Of a stretch of DNA of 64,000 nt, positions 43,541 to 52,800 are shown piece by piece. The notes under the pieces are model-generated. The model ran no database searches. It was not told the origin of the DNA and saw nothing but the letters and a program-made list of their open reading frames with translations. This DNA comes from Gemmatimonadota bacterium (GTDB lineage: Bacteria > Gemmatimonadota > Gemmatimonadetes > Gemmatimonadales > Gemmatimonadaceae): the NCBI GenBank assembly GCA_027307165.1, contig DAHUXM010000034.1, forward strand, positions 432,757-496,756, read 5' to 3'. The translations under genes were made by a program, and so were the position numbers. How positions within the stretch are numbered: position 1 is the stretch's first letter; each line of letters opens with the position of its first letter.

Positions 43541-44078
43541 CACGGTGGTGATCGCTATCGATGGTCCGGCCGCCTCGGGAAAATCGTCAACCGCGGCATG
43601 GGTTGCGCGGGAGCTGGGATACAGGCACCTGGACTCGGGCGCGCTGTATCGCGCCGAAACGGGCCGCCGTCTCGGGATCACCGATCCGCGCTCCGCCGAG
43701 GTTACAGCGGCCGTGTCGGCAGTCGCGCAGATGCCTGAGGTCCGCGCTGCGGTGAACGCGGAACTCCGTCGCGCAGCCGCCACCGAAAACGTAGTAGTGG
43801 ACGGGCGCGACATCGGGAGCGTCGTCTTTCCGGAGGCGCAGCTCAAGATCTTTCTGGTCGCTGATCCGTGGGAGCGCGCCCGTCGCCGTCTCCACCAACG
43901 TCTGGAGCGCTCCGCCACCGACGCCGAGATCGCCGAAGAGACCCGGCTGCTCGTCGAGCGCGATGCCAGTGATGCCACCAACACCCTTCAGGCGCGCGAC
44001 GCGGTTCTGATCGATACCACCTATCTCACCCAGGAGGACCAGGTTCAGCGGATAGTAGCGCTGGCGCAGAAAGTGTAG
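43530..44078 (+). CDS. cmk: Cytidylate kinase (compact form)
   Basis: Cmk phosphorylates CMP and dCMP. AIDGPAASGKSSTA (P-loop), YRHLDSGALYRAE, VVVDGRDIGSVVFP and the arginine-rich lid ERARRRLHQRL are clear. The product is about 182 residues against some 225 in E. coli: after GALYRAETGRR the usual segment of about 40 residues, corresponding to the family's NMP-binding insert, is absent and the chain resumes at EVTAAVSAVAQMPEVR. GTG 43530 overlaps aroA; GTG 43545 or 43548 are alternatives. rpsA, often next, is not here. Confidence 0.9.
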   Translation: MSRSTVVIAIDGPAASGKSSTAAWVARELGYRHLDSGALYRAETGRRLGITDPRSAEVTAAVSAVAQMPEVRAAVNAELRRAAATENVVVDGRDIGSVVFPEAQLKIFLVADPWERARRRLHQRLERSATDAEIAEETRLLVERDASDATNTLQARDAVLIDTTYLTQEDQVQRIVALAQKV

Positions 44079-44210
44079 GAATGTCGGGCTGCTGGAGCAT
44101 TCGTCAATGCGCTCCCATCCGGCTATCCGGCCGCCCCCTACTCACAGAGTTGCTTTCTGCTCTTATATGAGTAGATTTCCATCACGCCCCGCACCTTGGA
44201 GGCGTTTTCA

Positions 44211-44240
44211 ATGTGGGGTGGTCCCCCGCATTTTTTTATT
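44211..44240 (+). terminator. Intrinsic terminator/attenuator before rimP
   Basis: ATGTGGGG (44211-44218) pairs with CCCCGCAT (44224-44231) around the loop TGGTC, followed by seven T residues. It lies 24 bp upstream of the rimP ATG in a 185-bp gap, so it either ends the dap-cmk transcript or attenuates the rimP-nusA-infB operon. The rest of 44079-44263 shows no gene. Confidence 0.75.
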
Positions 44241-44263
44241 CATAGAGGTCAGTTAGAAATCAC

Positions 44264-44539
44264 ATGAGCCCTGCCTTGCAAGACGTTGTGGTACAAGCGA
44301 TTGCACCTCTGGGGTTTGATGTTTTTAGTGTCCGGCAACGTGGGACCAGAAGTCGGGCGGTGCTCGAGGTGAGAATCAATCGGCGCGATGGCGAAGGTGT
44401 CACCGCCGGAGATTGCGCTCGTGCGTCGCGCGCCATCGAGGAACGCCTCGATGCCGACAGGTCGTTGGGCGAGTTCTATACGCTCGAAGTGTCGTCGCCT
44501 GGCATTAGCGATGATGCTGAAATCAACTGGAAGAGGTAG
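44264..44539 (+). CDS. rimP: RimP-like ribosome maturation factor, N-terminal domain only
   Basis: RimP assists 30S maturation. VVVQAIAPLGFDVFSVRQRG, DGEGVTAGDCARASRAIEE and FYTLEVSSPGISDD match the N-terminal domain and the conserved SSPG boundary motif. The protein stops at 91 residues, whereas RimP is usually about 150, with a C-terminal SH3-like domain; nusA begins 5 bp after the stop, so that domain is gone rather than frameshifted nearby. Placement before nusA supports the identity. Confidence 0.85.
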   Translation: MSPALQDVVVQAIAPLGFDVFSVRQRGTRSRAVLEVRINRRDGEGVTAGDCARASRAIEERLDADRSLGEFYTLEVSSPGISDDAEINWKR

Positions 44540-44544
44540 GCACC

Positions 44545-45918
44545 ATGGCAGTCGAATCTGGAAACATCCTGACAGCGATACGCGAGCTGACGAACTCCAA
44601 GTCAATGGACAGTTCGGAGCTGCGCGATCTTTTGCAGGACGGTATCCTCGCCGCACTCGCCAAGAAGCACGGCGGTCCGGTGCAGGCCGAAGTTGACATC
44701 GACGAAGATCGCGGTGCCATTCGCATCGTGCTGCTCAAGACCGTCGTGGAAAAGGTCGAGGACGCAGCGCGCGAGATATCGCTGGAAGAAGCACGCTTCG
44801 AGGATCCGGAGTTCCAGGTCGGCGACGTAATGGAAATTCCGACCGACTTTGCGGAGTTCGGCCGCTCGGCAGTGCAGGCGGCCAAGCAGCGCATTCTGCA
44901 GCGCGTGCGCGAGGGTGAGCGCTCCAAGATTCGCGACGAGTTCACATCTCGCGTTGGCGAGCTGTTGAGTGGCGAGGTTCAGCAGATCGAGCGCGGCAAG
45001 CTCGTCATCATGCTCAACCGCTTCCGCGAAGCAGAAGCCGTGATGCCGTACCGCGAGCAGAATCATCGCGAGCACTATCATCAGGGCGAGCCGATCCGCG
45101 CAGTTCTCAAGAAGGTCGAGGAGACGCCCAAGGGACCCCGCCTCGTGCTCAGCCGCGCGGACGGTCTCTTCGTGCAGGCGCTCTTCAAGCTCGAAGTGCC
45201 GGAGATTCAGGCCGGCACCGTCGAGATCCGCTCTGTCGCACGTGAAGTTGGAAGCCGCACCAAGATCGCCGTCTTCTCTCGTGACGAGGCAGTCGATCCG
45301 GTCGGCGCGTGTGTCGGCGTGAAGGGCGCGCGCGTGCAGGCGGTTGTGAACGAGCTGAGCGGCGAGCGCATCGATATCGTCCCGTGGTCCGGCGATCCGG
45401 AACGCTTTGCGCGCCTCGCATTGGCACCCGCAAAGGTTGCGCGGGTATTCAGTGACGCCACCACGCGTACGATTCAGGCAATCGTCGACGAGGATCAGCT
45501 TTCGCTGGCGATCGGCAAGAACGGACAGAACGTGCGTCTCGCATCCGAGCTCACCGAGTGGAAGATCGACCTCTACTCGAGCCGGGAGTGGATGGAGCGC
45601 GCGGCTGATACGCTGCCGTTCGCACCGCTCGAAGATCAGGCAAACGCAACCAATCCAAAGCTGGCCGACATCGAAGGCTTGCCGCCCGCAACGGTTGCGA
45701 TCCTGGAAAATGCCGGCTATCGACGTCTGGACGACATTCTCGATCTCGAGCGCGAGGATTTCCTCAAGCTTCCCGGCATCATGATCGAAGATGCGGAGAA
45801 GCTGGTGGCAATCATCGACGAGCTGACCACCGATGCTCCCGACGAGGAAGCGACGGCGGTGCAGAGCGAAACCAGCGAGCCGGCTACTCCGGATGCGGAG
45901 CCGCCGGTCACGACGTGA
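44545..45918 (+). CDS. nusA: Transcription termination/antitermination protein NusA
   Basis: NusA binds RNA polymerase and modulates pausing, termination and antitermination. The 457-residue protein has the N-terminal polymerase-binding domain (about 1-125), an S1 domain (about 130-200), two KH domains (VGACVGVKGARVQAVVNEL; LSLAIGKNGQNVRLAS) and a C-terminal helix-hairpin-helix stretch (GYRRLDDILDLEREDFLKLP). It overlaps the ylxQ-like gene by GTGA. Confidence 0.95.
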   Translation: MAVESGNILTAIRELTNSKSMDSSELRDLLQDGILAALAKKHGGPVQAEVDIDEDRGAIRIVLLKTVVEKVEDAAREISLEEARFEDPEFQVGDVMEIPTDFAEFGRSAVQAAKQRILQRVREGERSKIRDEFTSRVGELLSGEVQQIERGKLVIMLNRFREAEAVMPYREQNHREHYHQGEPIRAVLKKVEETPKGPRLVLSRADGLFVQALFKLEVPEIQAGTVEIRSVAREVGSRTKIAVFSRDEAVDPVGACVGVKGARVQAVVNELSGERIDIVPWSGDPERFARLALAPAKVARVFSDATTRTIQAIVDEDQLSLAIGKNGQNVRLASELTEWKIDLYSSREWMERAADTLPFAPLEDQANATNPKLADIEGLPPATVAILENAGYRRLDDILDLEREDFLKLPGIMIEDAEKLVAIIDELTTDAPDEEATAVQSETSEPATPDAEPPVTT

Positions 45919-46241
45919 CGGACGATAAAGCCGCTCTGCGACTTATCGGCCTTGGCGCGCGTGGCAGACTGGTCGTGGTAGGCGTTGATAGAACGAGGGA
46001 TGCGGTCTTCAAGGGGACTCTTCGGCTGGCGATTGTCGCCGCTGATGCGTCGCCTAATAGCCGCGACAAGATCGTCCCGCTCCTCCAGGGGCGGAGTATT
46101 ACTATGATTGAAACAGCCTCGGCCGATGAACTCGGCAGGGCTGTTGGACGCACGACGACGGCTGTCGTCGGCGTCCTGGATGCCAAGTTGGCACGTGGCG
46201 TGAGAGCCACGTACCGGGGACAGGGAGAACTGGGTGAGTAA
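45915..46241 (+). CDS. L7Ae/YlxQ-like RNA-binding protein
   Basis: The 108-residue product fits the L7Ae/L30e/YlxQ fold: GLGARGRLVVVGVDRTRDAV, LRLAIVAADASPNSRDKI and TTAVVGVLDAKLARGV follow its alpha-beta-alpha pattern. Between nusA and infB many bacteria carry ylxR and ylxQ; here only the ylxQ-like gene is present. It probably binds kink-turn RNA, by family inference. It overlaps nusA by 4 bp and infB by 8 bp. Confidence 0.8.
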   Translation: MTDDKAALRLIGLGARGRLVVVGVDRTRDAVFKGTLRLAIVAADASPNSRDKIVPLLQGRSITMIETASADELGRAVGRTTTAVVGVLDAKLARGVRATYRGQGELGE

Positions 46242-49107
46242 GTTGCGCGTAACGGACATGGCTGGTGAATTCGGGATTCCCGCTGACGAGGTGATCAACC
46301 TCCTGCGTCAGATGGATATCCCAGTACGCAGTCACGTGAGTCCGCTAACCGACGATCAGGTCGCGCGAGCTCGTGCGCGCTGGGAGCGTGAAAAGCGCGC
46401 CCGGTCCGCCGCGCCCGCACCTGCCGCCGGTGCCAGACGTCGCCGCGGTTCTGCCGCTGCGGCCGAAGTCCCTGCGCCTGAACCCGAGCCAGCTCCAGCG
46501 GTTCGTCGTCGTCGCGCTGCCGAAGTCGTGCACGAGCCGGAAGTCGTGGCCGCGCCACCGGCACCCGCCCCGCCACCGACTCCGGTCGAGAAGGCCGCGG
46601 AGCCGGAACCGGTTCAGCCTGCTCGCGTTCGCCGCCCGGCACCCGTCGTCGAGCCAGTGGCCGAGGCAAAGCCGGCGCCGGTCGTCGAACAGCCGGTCAA
46701 GCCAACTCCGGTCGCGCCGGTCCAGCAGGTACAGAAGCCCGCCCAGCCTGCGACTCCGCCACGCGAAGTCACTCCGCAGCCAATAGCTGCGGCGCCGCAA
46801 GTCGAGCGGCCGGCGCCATCACCGATGCCGGCAGAACGCCCCGAACTCCAGACCGCGCATTCCGCGCCGACGCCAGCAACACAGCGTCCGCAGACTGCAC
46901 GGCCCGACCGTCCGCGGCCAACGCCGCTGCCGCCGCTTCAACCGCGCGCCAGCGCCACCCCTCCGCGTCCACTGACGCCGGGTGGTCCGCGGCCGCGCCC
47001 GGGTAGCTCGAGCAACCAGCGCCAGGGTTCAGGACCGCCGAATGCGCGTCCGACAGCTTCGGCTGCTTCGACCAGCGTTCCGGGTACGCCGTCGCGTGAG
47101 AGTCGTCCACGTCCTACGGGCGATCGCGCACCTGCACGCCAGGATGACCGCTCGCGTGGACGCGGTCGGGGTCGTCGCGTGGATCAGGAAGCCGTATCGG
47201 CCAACATCTTCAAGACGATGACGTCCATGCGCGGAAGCTCGCGCAAGGGAGCGCCACGCCGCGATGAAACTGTATCGCGCGAAGAAGTGGAGGCGCAGCG
47301 CAAGGCCGCTGTCGAGAAGGAAAGGAAAACGGTTCGCGTCAACGAGTTCGTTACTGTGGCAGAGCTTGCTCAGCAGCTCAAGGTCCCCGGTAACCAGATC
47401 GTTGGATTCGCCTTCAAGAACCTTGGCCTCATGGTCTCGATCAATCAACGACTCGACTTCGGTCAGATCGAATTGATCGCCGGCGAATTTGGATTCCAGG
47501 CCGTGCTCGAAGACGAGTACGCCGCGGATACGGAATCGCTGCTCGAGAAGGACGCCGCGGAAGATCTCATCCCCCGTCCGCCCGTCATCACCATCATGGG
47601 TCACGTCGACCATGGTAAGACGTCGCTGCTCGATCACATCCGCAAGGCGCACGTCGTCGCGGGTGAGTCGGGTGGTATCACGCAGCACATCGGTGCGTAT
47701 CACGTGACGCTTCCGGGCGACCGCGCGATCACGTTCCTCGATACCCCGGGTCACCAGGCATTTACAGCCATGCGTGCGCGCGGTGCTCAGGTCACTGACA
47801 TCGTCGTACTGGTTGTCGCTGCGGATGATCAGGTGATGCCGCAGACGATCGAGGCAATCTCGCACGCCAAGAACGCCGGCGTTCCGATGATCGTCGCGAT
47901 CAATAAAATCGACCTTCCCGGCGCCAATCCAATGAAGGTCAAGCAGGACCTGCTGCAGCACGGTGTCGTGCTCGAAGAGTTTGGTGGTACGACGCTCGCC
48001 AGCGAGATCTCGGCGAAAACAGGCCAGAACGTGCCTGCGCTCCTCGATCAGCTCGTACTGCAGGCCGAGATTCTCGACCTCAAGGCGAACCCGGACCGCC
48101 GTGCAGTCGGCTCCGTCATCGAAGCGCAGCTGGATCCGGGCAAGGGTCCCGTTGCGACCGTTCTCGTGCAGAACGGCACTCTGCACGTCGGCGACGACTT
48201 CATTTGCGGCATGTATTCAGGTCGCGTGCGTGCGTTGCTCGACGAGCGCGGACGCAACCAGAAGAGCGCCGGTCCTGCAATTCCGGTTCAGGTGCTCGGA
48301 ATCGGCGGCGTTCCAATGGCCGGCGATCAGTTCCTCGCAGTCGAGGATGCAACTGCGTCGCGCGAGATCGCGCAGCGTCGTCAACGGCTCGACCGCGAGG
48401 CACGCAGCCGTCGCACGATGAAGGGCAGCGTCTCGCTCGAAGACTTCATGTCGCAGACGGCGCCAGGTCAGGCGCGCGCTCTCCGCATCGTCATCAAGGC
48501 GGACCAGGGCGGTCCCGCGGAAGCACTCGCCGACGCGTTGGGCCAGCTGTCGACGGCGGAAGTCACGGTCGAGGTCATCCATCGCGGTGTCGGTGCAATT
48601 ACCGAGAGCGACATTCTGCTCGCACGTGCATCGGGTGCGATCATCGTGGGCTTCCACGTTCGGCCGGACAACAATGCACGCAACGCCGCCGAGCGTGAAG
48701 GCGTCGAGATCAAGCTGTACAAGATCATCTACGAAGCGGTCGAGGACGTCAAGCTTGCGCTCGAAGGCATGCTTCGCCCCGAAGAGCGCGAAGTGGTGCT
48801 CGGCGACGCGCAGGTCCGCGAGGTGTTCAAGGTCTCGCGCATCGGCGTCATCGCCGGTTGCAGCGTGCGGAATGGAATCATCAACCGCACCGGCCGCGTG
48901 CGTGTCATTCGCGATGGCGTCGAGATGTACGACGGAGTCATCGGATCGTTGCGCCGCTTCAAGGATGACGTGCGTGAAGTGCGCGAGGGCTTCGAGTGCG
49001 GTATCGGCATCGAGAACTTCAACGACATCAAGGTCGGTGACATCCTCGAGTGCTACACCAAGGAACAGGTCGCGCGCACGCTTGCGTCGAGCGCCGCGGC
49101 ATCGTGA
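46234..49107 (+). CDS. infB: Translation initiation factor IF-2
   Basis: IF-2 is the GTPase that places initiator tRNA on the 30S subunit. The 957-residue protein has an N-terminal IF2N domain (LRVTDMAGEFGIPADEVINL), a long Pro/Ala/Arg-rich disordered linker (about 50-330), a second IF2N-like segment (about 365-420), and the G domain from about 455 with GHVDHGKT, DTPGHQAF and NKID. Domains II to IV complete it. GTG 46234 overlaps the upstream gene. Confidence 0.96.
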   Translation: MSKLRVTDMAGEFGIPADEVINLLRQMDIPVRSHVSPLTDDQVARARARWEREKRARSAAPAPAAGARRRRGSAAAAEVPAPEPEPAPAVRRRRAAEVVHEPEVVAAPPAPAPPPTPVEKAAEPEPVQPARVRRPAPVVEPVAEAKPAPVVEQPVKPTPVAPVQQVQKPAQPATPPREVTPQPIAAAPQVERPAPSPMPAERPELQTAHSAPTPATQRPQTARPDRPRPTPLPPLQPRASATPPRPLTPGGPRPRPGSSSNQRQGSGPPNARPTASAASTSVPGTPSRESRPRPTGDRAPARQDDRSRGRGRGRRVDQEAVSANIFKTMTSMRGSSRKGAPRRDETVSREEVEAQRKAAVEKERKTVRVNEFVTVAELAQQLKVPGNQIVGFAFKNLGLMVSINQRLDFGQIELIAGEFGFQAVLEDEYAADTESLLEKDAAEDLIPRPPVITIMGHVDHGKTSLLDHIRKAHVVAGESGGITQHIGAYHVTLPGDRAITFLDTPGHQAFTAMRARGAQVTDIVVLVVAADDQVMPQTIEAISHAKNAGVPMIVAINKIDLPGANPMKVKQDLLQHGVVLEEFGGTTLASEISAKTGQNVPALLDQLVLQAEILDLKANPDRRAVGSVIEAQLDPGKGPVATVLVQNGTLHVGDDFICGMYSGRVRALLDERGRNQKSAGPAIPVQVLGIGGVPMAGDQFLAVEDATASREIAQRRQRLDREARSRRTMKGSVSLEDFMSQTAPGQARALRIVIKADQGGPAEALADALGQLSTAEVTVEVIHRGVGAITESDILLARASGAIIVGFHVRPDNNARNAAEREGVEIKLYKIIYEAVEDVKLALEGMLRPEEREVVLGDAQVREVFKVSRIGVIAGCSVRNGIINRTGRVRVIRDGVEMYDGVIGSLRRFKDDVREVREGFECGIGIENFNDIKVGDILECYTKEQVARTLASSAAAS

Positions 49108-49116
49108 GGTCTCGCA

Positions 49117-49482
49117 ATGCCTCGCGACAATCGCCGCGCTGAGCGCGTAGCCGCCGCCATTCGTGAGGAGGTCGCATCCTATCTCACGAGTGGCTCACGT
49201 GATCCTCGCATCAGTGGGATGGTCACGGTCACCGGCGTGGATGTCACATCGGATCTCAGGCGCGCACGAGTCTATGTCAGCGTCATGGATACCAACGGCA
49301 CCGATCCGGTCGCGGTTCTCAATCAGGTCGGCCACCGGCTGCGCGGCGAGATCGGCCGCGCGCTGCGGCTGAGACTTGCCCCCGAACTCGATTTCCAGAT
49401 CGACGAGACTGCGGCCAGGGCGTCGCGCATCGAGTCGCTCCTGGCACAGATCAAGGCGGAAGACTCGAACCGTGAACGGTGA
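49117..49482 (+). CDS. rbfA: 30S ribosome-binding factor RbfA
   Basis: RbfA is a KH-like cold-shock factor for 16S rRNA 5'-end maturation. The 121-residue protein begins MPRDNRRAERVAAAIREEVA and has DPRISGMVTVTGVDVTSDLR and LRLRLAPELDFQID, all typical. It follows infB by 9 bp and overlaps truB by 11 bp, in the conserved infB-rbfA-truB order. Confidence 0.95.
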   Translation: MPRDNRRAERVAAAIREEVASYLTSGSRDPRISGMVTVTGVDVTSDLRRARVYVSVMDTNGTDPVAVLNQVGHRLRGEIGRALRLRLAPELDFQIDETAARASRIESLLAQIKAEDSNRER

Positions 49483-50167
49483 CGACGGCGACGTATCTGG
49501 TCTGCTGCTCGTCGACAAGCCAGCTGGAATCACCTCGCATGACGTCGTCGACATCGCGCGCCGCGTATACGGCGAACGCAGCATCGGCCACCTCGGCACC
49601 CTCGATCCGTTCGCCACTGGACTGCTCGTCCTCCTGCTCGGTCGTGCCACACGCCTCGCTAGCTTCATCGACAACGAGCCCAAGGTTTACGACGCGACGA
49701 TCCGTTTCGGCGAGGAGACCGACACCGGTGATCCGACCGGCGACGTGATTCGCACAGCACCACTTCCGTCCCGCGACGCTGTCCTGTCGGCGATCCCATC
49801 GCTCACCGGCGTCATACCGCAGGTCCCTCCGGAGTTCTCGGCAAAGAAGGTGCAAGGCGCACCGGCATATCGTGCGGCCCGCGCCGGTGCGAGCGTCGTG
49901 CTCGCGCCATCTCCCGTCACAGTGCACGAGTGGCAGATCGCGTCGCACACCGACGACGAGCTGAACGTCTCCATCATCTGCGGCGGCGGCACGTATGTAC
50001 GCGCACTCGCCCGTGACCTCGGCCGCGCGTGCGGCAGCGCAGCACATCTCACCTCGCTGCGCCGAACGCGCAGCGGCGAGTTCGATGTCATCGACGCCGC
50101 AACGATGGATGACCTTCGCGCCACTCCGAAGCCGGCGATACGCAGACTCAGGGTGATCGCCGAGTGA
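49472..50167 (+). CDS. truB: tRNA pseudouridine(55) synthase
   Basis: TruB makes pseudouridine 55 in the T loop of tRNAs. LLLVDKPAGITSHDVV and the catalytic aspartate in GHLGTLDPFATGLL are clear, as are YDATIRFGEETDTGD, PPEFSAKKVQGAPAY and GGGTYVRALARDLG. At 231 residues it is a short form lacking the C-terminal PUA extension. GTG 49472 overlaps rbfA, and the stop overlaps ribF by GTGA. Confidence 0.95.
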   Translation: MNGDDGDVSGLLLVDKPAGITSHDVVDIARRVYGERSIGHLGTLDPFATGLLVLLLGRATRLASFIDNEPKVYDATIRFGEETDTGDPTGDVIRTAPLPSRDAVLSAIPSLTGVIPQVPPEFSAKKVQGAPAYRAARAGASVVLAPSPVTVHEWQIASHTDDELNVSIICGGGTYVRALARDLGRACGSAAHLTSLRRTRSGEFDVIDAATMDDLRATPKPAIRRLRVIAE

Positions 50168-51132
50168 GTGCAGCGCGGATAGTTCGCGACGGCGCGCATC
50201 TGCCGCCGGAAGTGAAGGGAGCCGCGGTGACCGTTGGCACCTTTGACGGCGTTCATCGCGGCCATCTGGATGTGATCTCGCGCCTCGTTGCCGCAGCGAA
50301 GAGTGAAGGACTGCACAGCGTTGCCATAACATTCGAACCGCATCCACTCGATGTGGTCAATCCCGCCGCCGCACCGCCGCTTCTGACCGTCGGTGAGGAG
50401 AAGCTGGATGCGCTCGCGCGGACCGGTCTGGATCATGTAGTAGTGCTCCAATTCACCCACGAGCTCGCGTCACTCAGTGCGACGCAGTTCGTGGATCAGG
50501 TGCTGCGCGACGACTTCCGCATGAAGCACCTTCTCATCGGCCACGACCACGGTTTCGGTCGCGAGCGAGCGGGCAACGCGGCAGTGCTTCAGGCACTGGG
50601 TGCGAGCCGCGGCTTTACCGTGGACGTGGTCGATCCGGTCGCAGCGGACGATGGACGCTGGATATCGTCGACTGCGATCCGTCGCGCCGTTGCGGGTGGC
50701 GACCTCCCACGCGCAGCGGAGCTCCTGGGAAGGCCGTACTCGATCGGTGGGGTCGTCGTTCCCGGGGCTGCCAGAGGGCGCGCGCTGGGCTTTCCGACTC
50801 TCAACCTGTCGCAGCCTTCGTCGCGCAAGCTGCTGCCTCCTGACGGTGTTTACGCGGTCCGTGTCGTCACCCCCACGGGGACATACGGCGGGATGATGAA
50901 TCTGGGCCCACGGCCAACTTTCGGTGACCACGAACGGTCGATCGAGGCGTATCTCTTCGACGTTTCCGGCGACTTTTACGGACAGCCCGTGCGGATTGAT
51001 GTTCTGAAGCGTCTGAGGGACACGCGTGCCTTTCCGACGGCCGATGCGCTGGTGCAGCAGATCAAGCTGGATGAGTCCGATGCGCGGTCCGCGTTGACCG
51101 TGGCGTCGTCTCAGGGTAACCTTAAGGGCTAA
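50164..51132 (+). CDS. ribF: Bifunctional riboflavin kinase/FAD synthetase
   Basis: RibF converts riboflavin to FMN and FAD. The N-terminal adenylyltransferase domain has VGTFDGVHRGH and the ISSTAIRRAVAGGDLPRAAE motif; the C-terminal kinase domain has GRALGFPTLNL, DGVYAV and the GPRPTFG segment. The 322-residue length is normal. It overlaps truB and lies 12 bp before secD. Confidence 0.95.
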   Translation: MSAARIVRDGAHLPPEVKGAAVTVGTFDGVHRGHLDVISRLVAAAKSEGLHSVAITFEPHPLDVVNPAAAPPLLTVGEEKLDALARTGLDHVVVLQFTHELASLSATQFVDQVLRDDFRMKHLLIGHDHGFGRERAGNAAVLQALGASRGFTVDVVDPVAADDGRWISSTAIRRAVAGGDLPRAAELLGRPYSIGGVVVPGAARGRALGFPTLNLSQPSSRKLLPPDGVYAVRVVTPTGTYGGMMNLGPRPTFGDHERSIEAYLFDVSGDFYGQPVRIDVLKRLRDTRAFPTADALVQQIKLDESDARSALTVASSQGNLKG

Positions 51133-51144
51133 TCTCGATATTCA

Positions 51145-52800
51145 ATGTCTCTCAAATACCGCATCCTCCTCATTCTCGCGCTGATCGCCGTGTCGGCATG
51201 GGCGTTATTCCCGCGCACCGTGACCGAGCGAGTCAAGCGCAATGGCGTCTACGTCGTGGACACCGTTCAGCGTGTCCCCCTCAAGCGCGGCCTCGATCTT
51301 CAGGGCGGAATGCACCTCGCTCTCGAGATCGATGACTCCAAGCAGAAGGTAGCCGACAAGAGCGACGCCATCGACCGCGCACTCAAGGTTGTCCGCACCC
51401 GTATCGATCAGTTCGGCGTGTCCGAGCCGCTCGTACAGAAGGCCGGCGCCGACCGCATCATTGTGGAGCTTCCCGGAATAGATGATCCGCAGCGCGCCAT
51501 GGACGTCGTGCAGAAGTCGGCGTTCCTGCAATTCGAGATAACCGACAAGACGGGAGCGCTCGAAAAGGCACTTCCACGACTGGATGCCGCTGTCAAGAGT
51601 CTTGGCTCGACCGCTGCACTGAAGGGCGTTGCCGCTCCAGCGACGACGCAGACGGACAGCGCGAAGAATGCTCTGCAGGGCCTTTTCTCCAAGGACACCG
51701 CGAAGAAGGCGCCCGGTGACACGACGAAGAAGGACACCGCGGCGGTTACGGGCGGCGCGTTCTCGAAGCTGGTCCAGCAAGGCCAGATGCCCGGCGAGTA
51801 CTACGTTGCGCAGAACGACGTGGCAACGCTTCAGCGCTACCTGTCGCTTCCCGCGGTCCAGGCCGCGATCCCTCCCGGCAAGGTCATTCGCTGGTCCAGC
51901 GATACCGCGTCGCTTGGTTCGCGTACCTATCGCGCGATGTATCTGCTCGACGCGCGGCCAATCATCACTGGCGATTATCTGACCGATGCGAAGCCGACTC
52001 AGTCGCCGACCGAAGGAACCGTTGTCCAGTTCACGCTGAACAACGAAGGCGGTCGTCGCTTTCGCAACGAGACGTCCAAGCATATCGGTGATTACATGGC
52101 CATCGTGCTCGACAGCCTCGTGATGGGGCGCCCGCCGGTCATTCAGGGAGCCATCGGCACCCAGGGACAAATCACACTCGGCGGTCGCGACCTCCAGGCT
52201 GCACAGGATCTTGCGCTCGTTCTGCGGGCTGGTTCGCTTCCCGTTCCGCTCAAGATCGACGAGGTCCGGAACATCGGTCCGAGCCTCGGCGCCGACTCGA
52301 TTCACGCGAGTATTCAGGCCGGTGCCATCGCGCTCTGCCTGGTGGTGGTGATCATGATCGGTTACTACCGTTTCTCGGGGCTGCTCGCCGTCTTCGGTCT
52401 CGCGATCTACACCCTCTGCACGCTCGCCGCGCTCGCAGGTTTCGATGCAACTCTGACGTTGCCTGGACTCGCCGGCTTTGTTCTGTCGATTGGAATGGCG
52501 GTCGACGCAAACGTGCTGATATTCGAGCGCATACGTGAGGAGCTCGACCACGGCAAGTCAACACGATTGTCAATCGACGAGGGCTTCCGTCATGCGCTGC
52601 CGGCCATCATCGACTCGAATGTTTCAGCGGCGCTCACCGCCGCAGTTCTGTATCAATTCGGAACCGGACCTGTTCGCGGCTTCGCTGTCACCCTGCTCGC
52701 TGGTATCGCCGCCTCCATGGTAACTGCGATCTTCGTGGTGCGGACTTTCTACATCATCTGGCTCACCCGCAACAACGACCAGAAGGCACTGAGCATATAA
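51145..52800 (+). CDS. secD: Protein translocase subunit SecD
   Basis: SecD, with SecF, uses the proton-motive force to help export by SecYEG. The 551-residue protein has an N-terminal membrane helix, the [14 protein letters not shown] motif, a large periplasmic domain and five C-terminal membrane helices with [22 protein letters not shown] low-complexity Lys/Asp/Thr-rich insert (about residues 190-215) enlarges the periplasmic domain. The secF ATG follows its stop directly. Confidence 0.95.
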   Translation: MSLKYRILLILALIAVSAWALFPRTVTERVKRNGVYVVDTVQRVPLKRGLDLQGGMHLALEIDDSKQKVADKSDAIDRALKVVRTRIDQFGVSEPLVQKAGADRIIVELPGIDDPQRAMDVVQKSAFLQFEITDKTGALEKALPRLDAAVKSLGSTAALKGVAAPATTQTDSAKNALQGLFSKDTAKKAPGDTTKKDTAAVTGGAFSKLVQQGQMPGEYYVAQNDVATLQRYLSLPAVQAAIPPGKVIRWSSDTASLGSRTYRAMYLLDARPIITGDYLTDAKPTQSPTEGTVVQFTLNNEGGRRFRNETSKHIGDYMAIVLDSLVMGRPPVIQGAIGTQGQITLGGRDLQAAQDLALVLRAGSLPVPLKIDEVRNIGPSLGADSIHASIQAGAIALCLVVVIMIGYYRFSGLLAVFGLAIYTLCTLAALAGFDATLTLPGLAGFVLSIGMAVDANVLIFERIREELDHGKSTRLSIDEGFRHALPAIIDSNVSAALTAAVLYQFGTGPVRGFAVTLLAGIAASMVTAIFVVRTFYIIWLTRNNDQKALSI

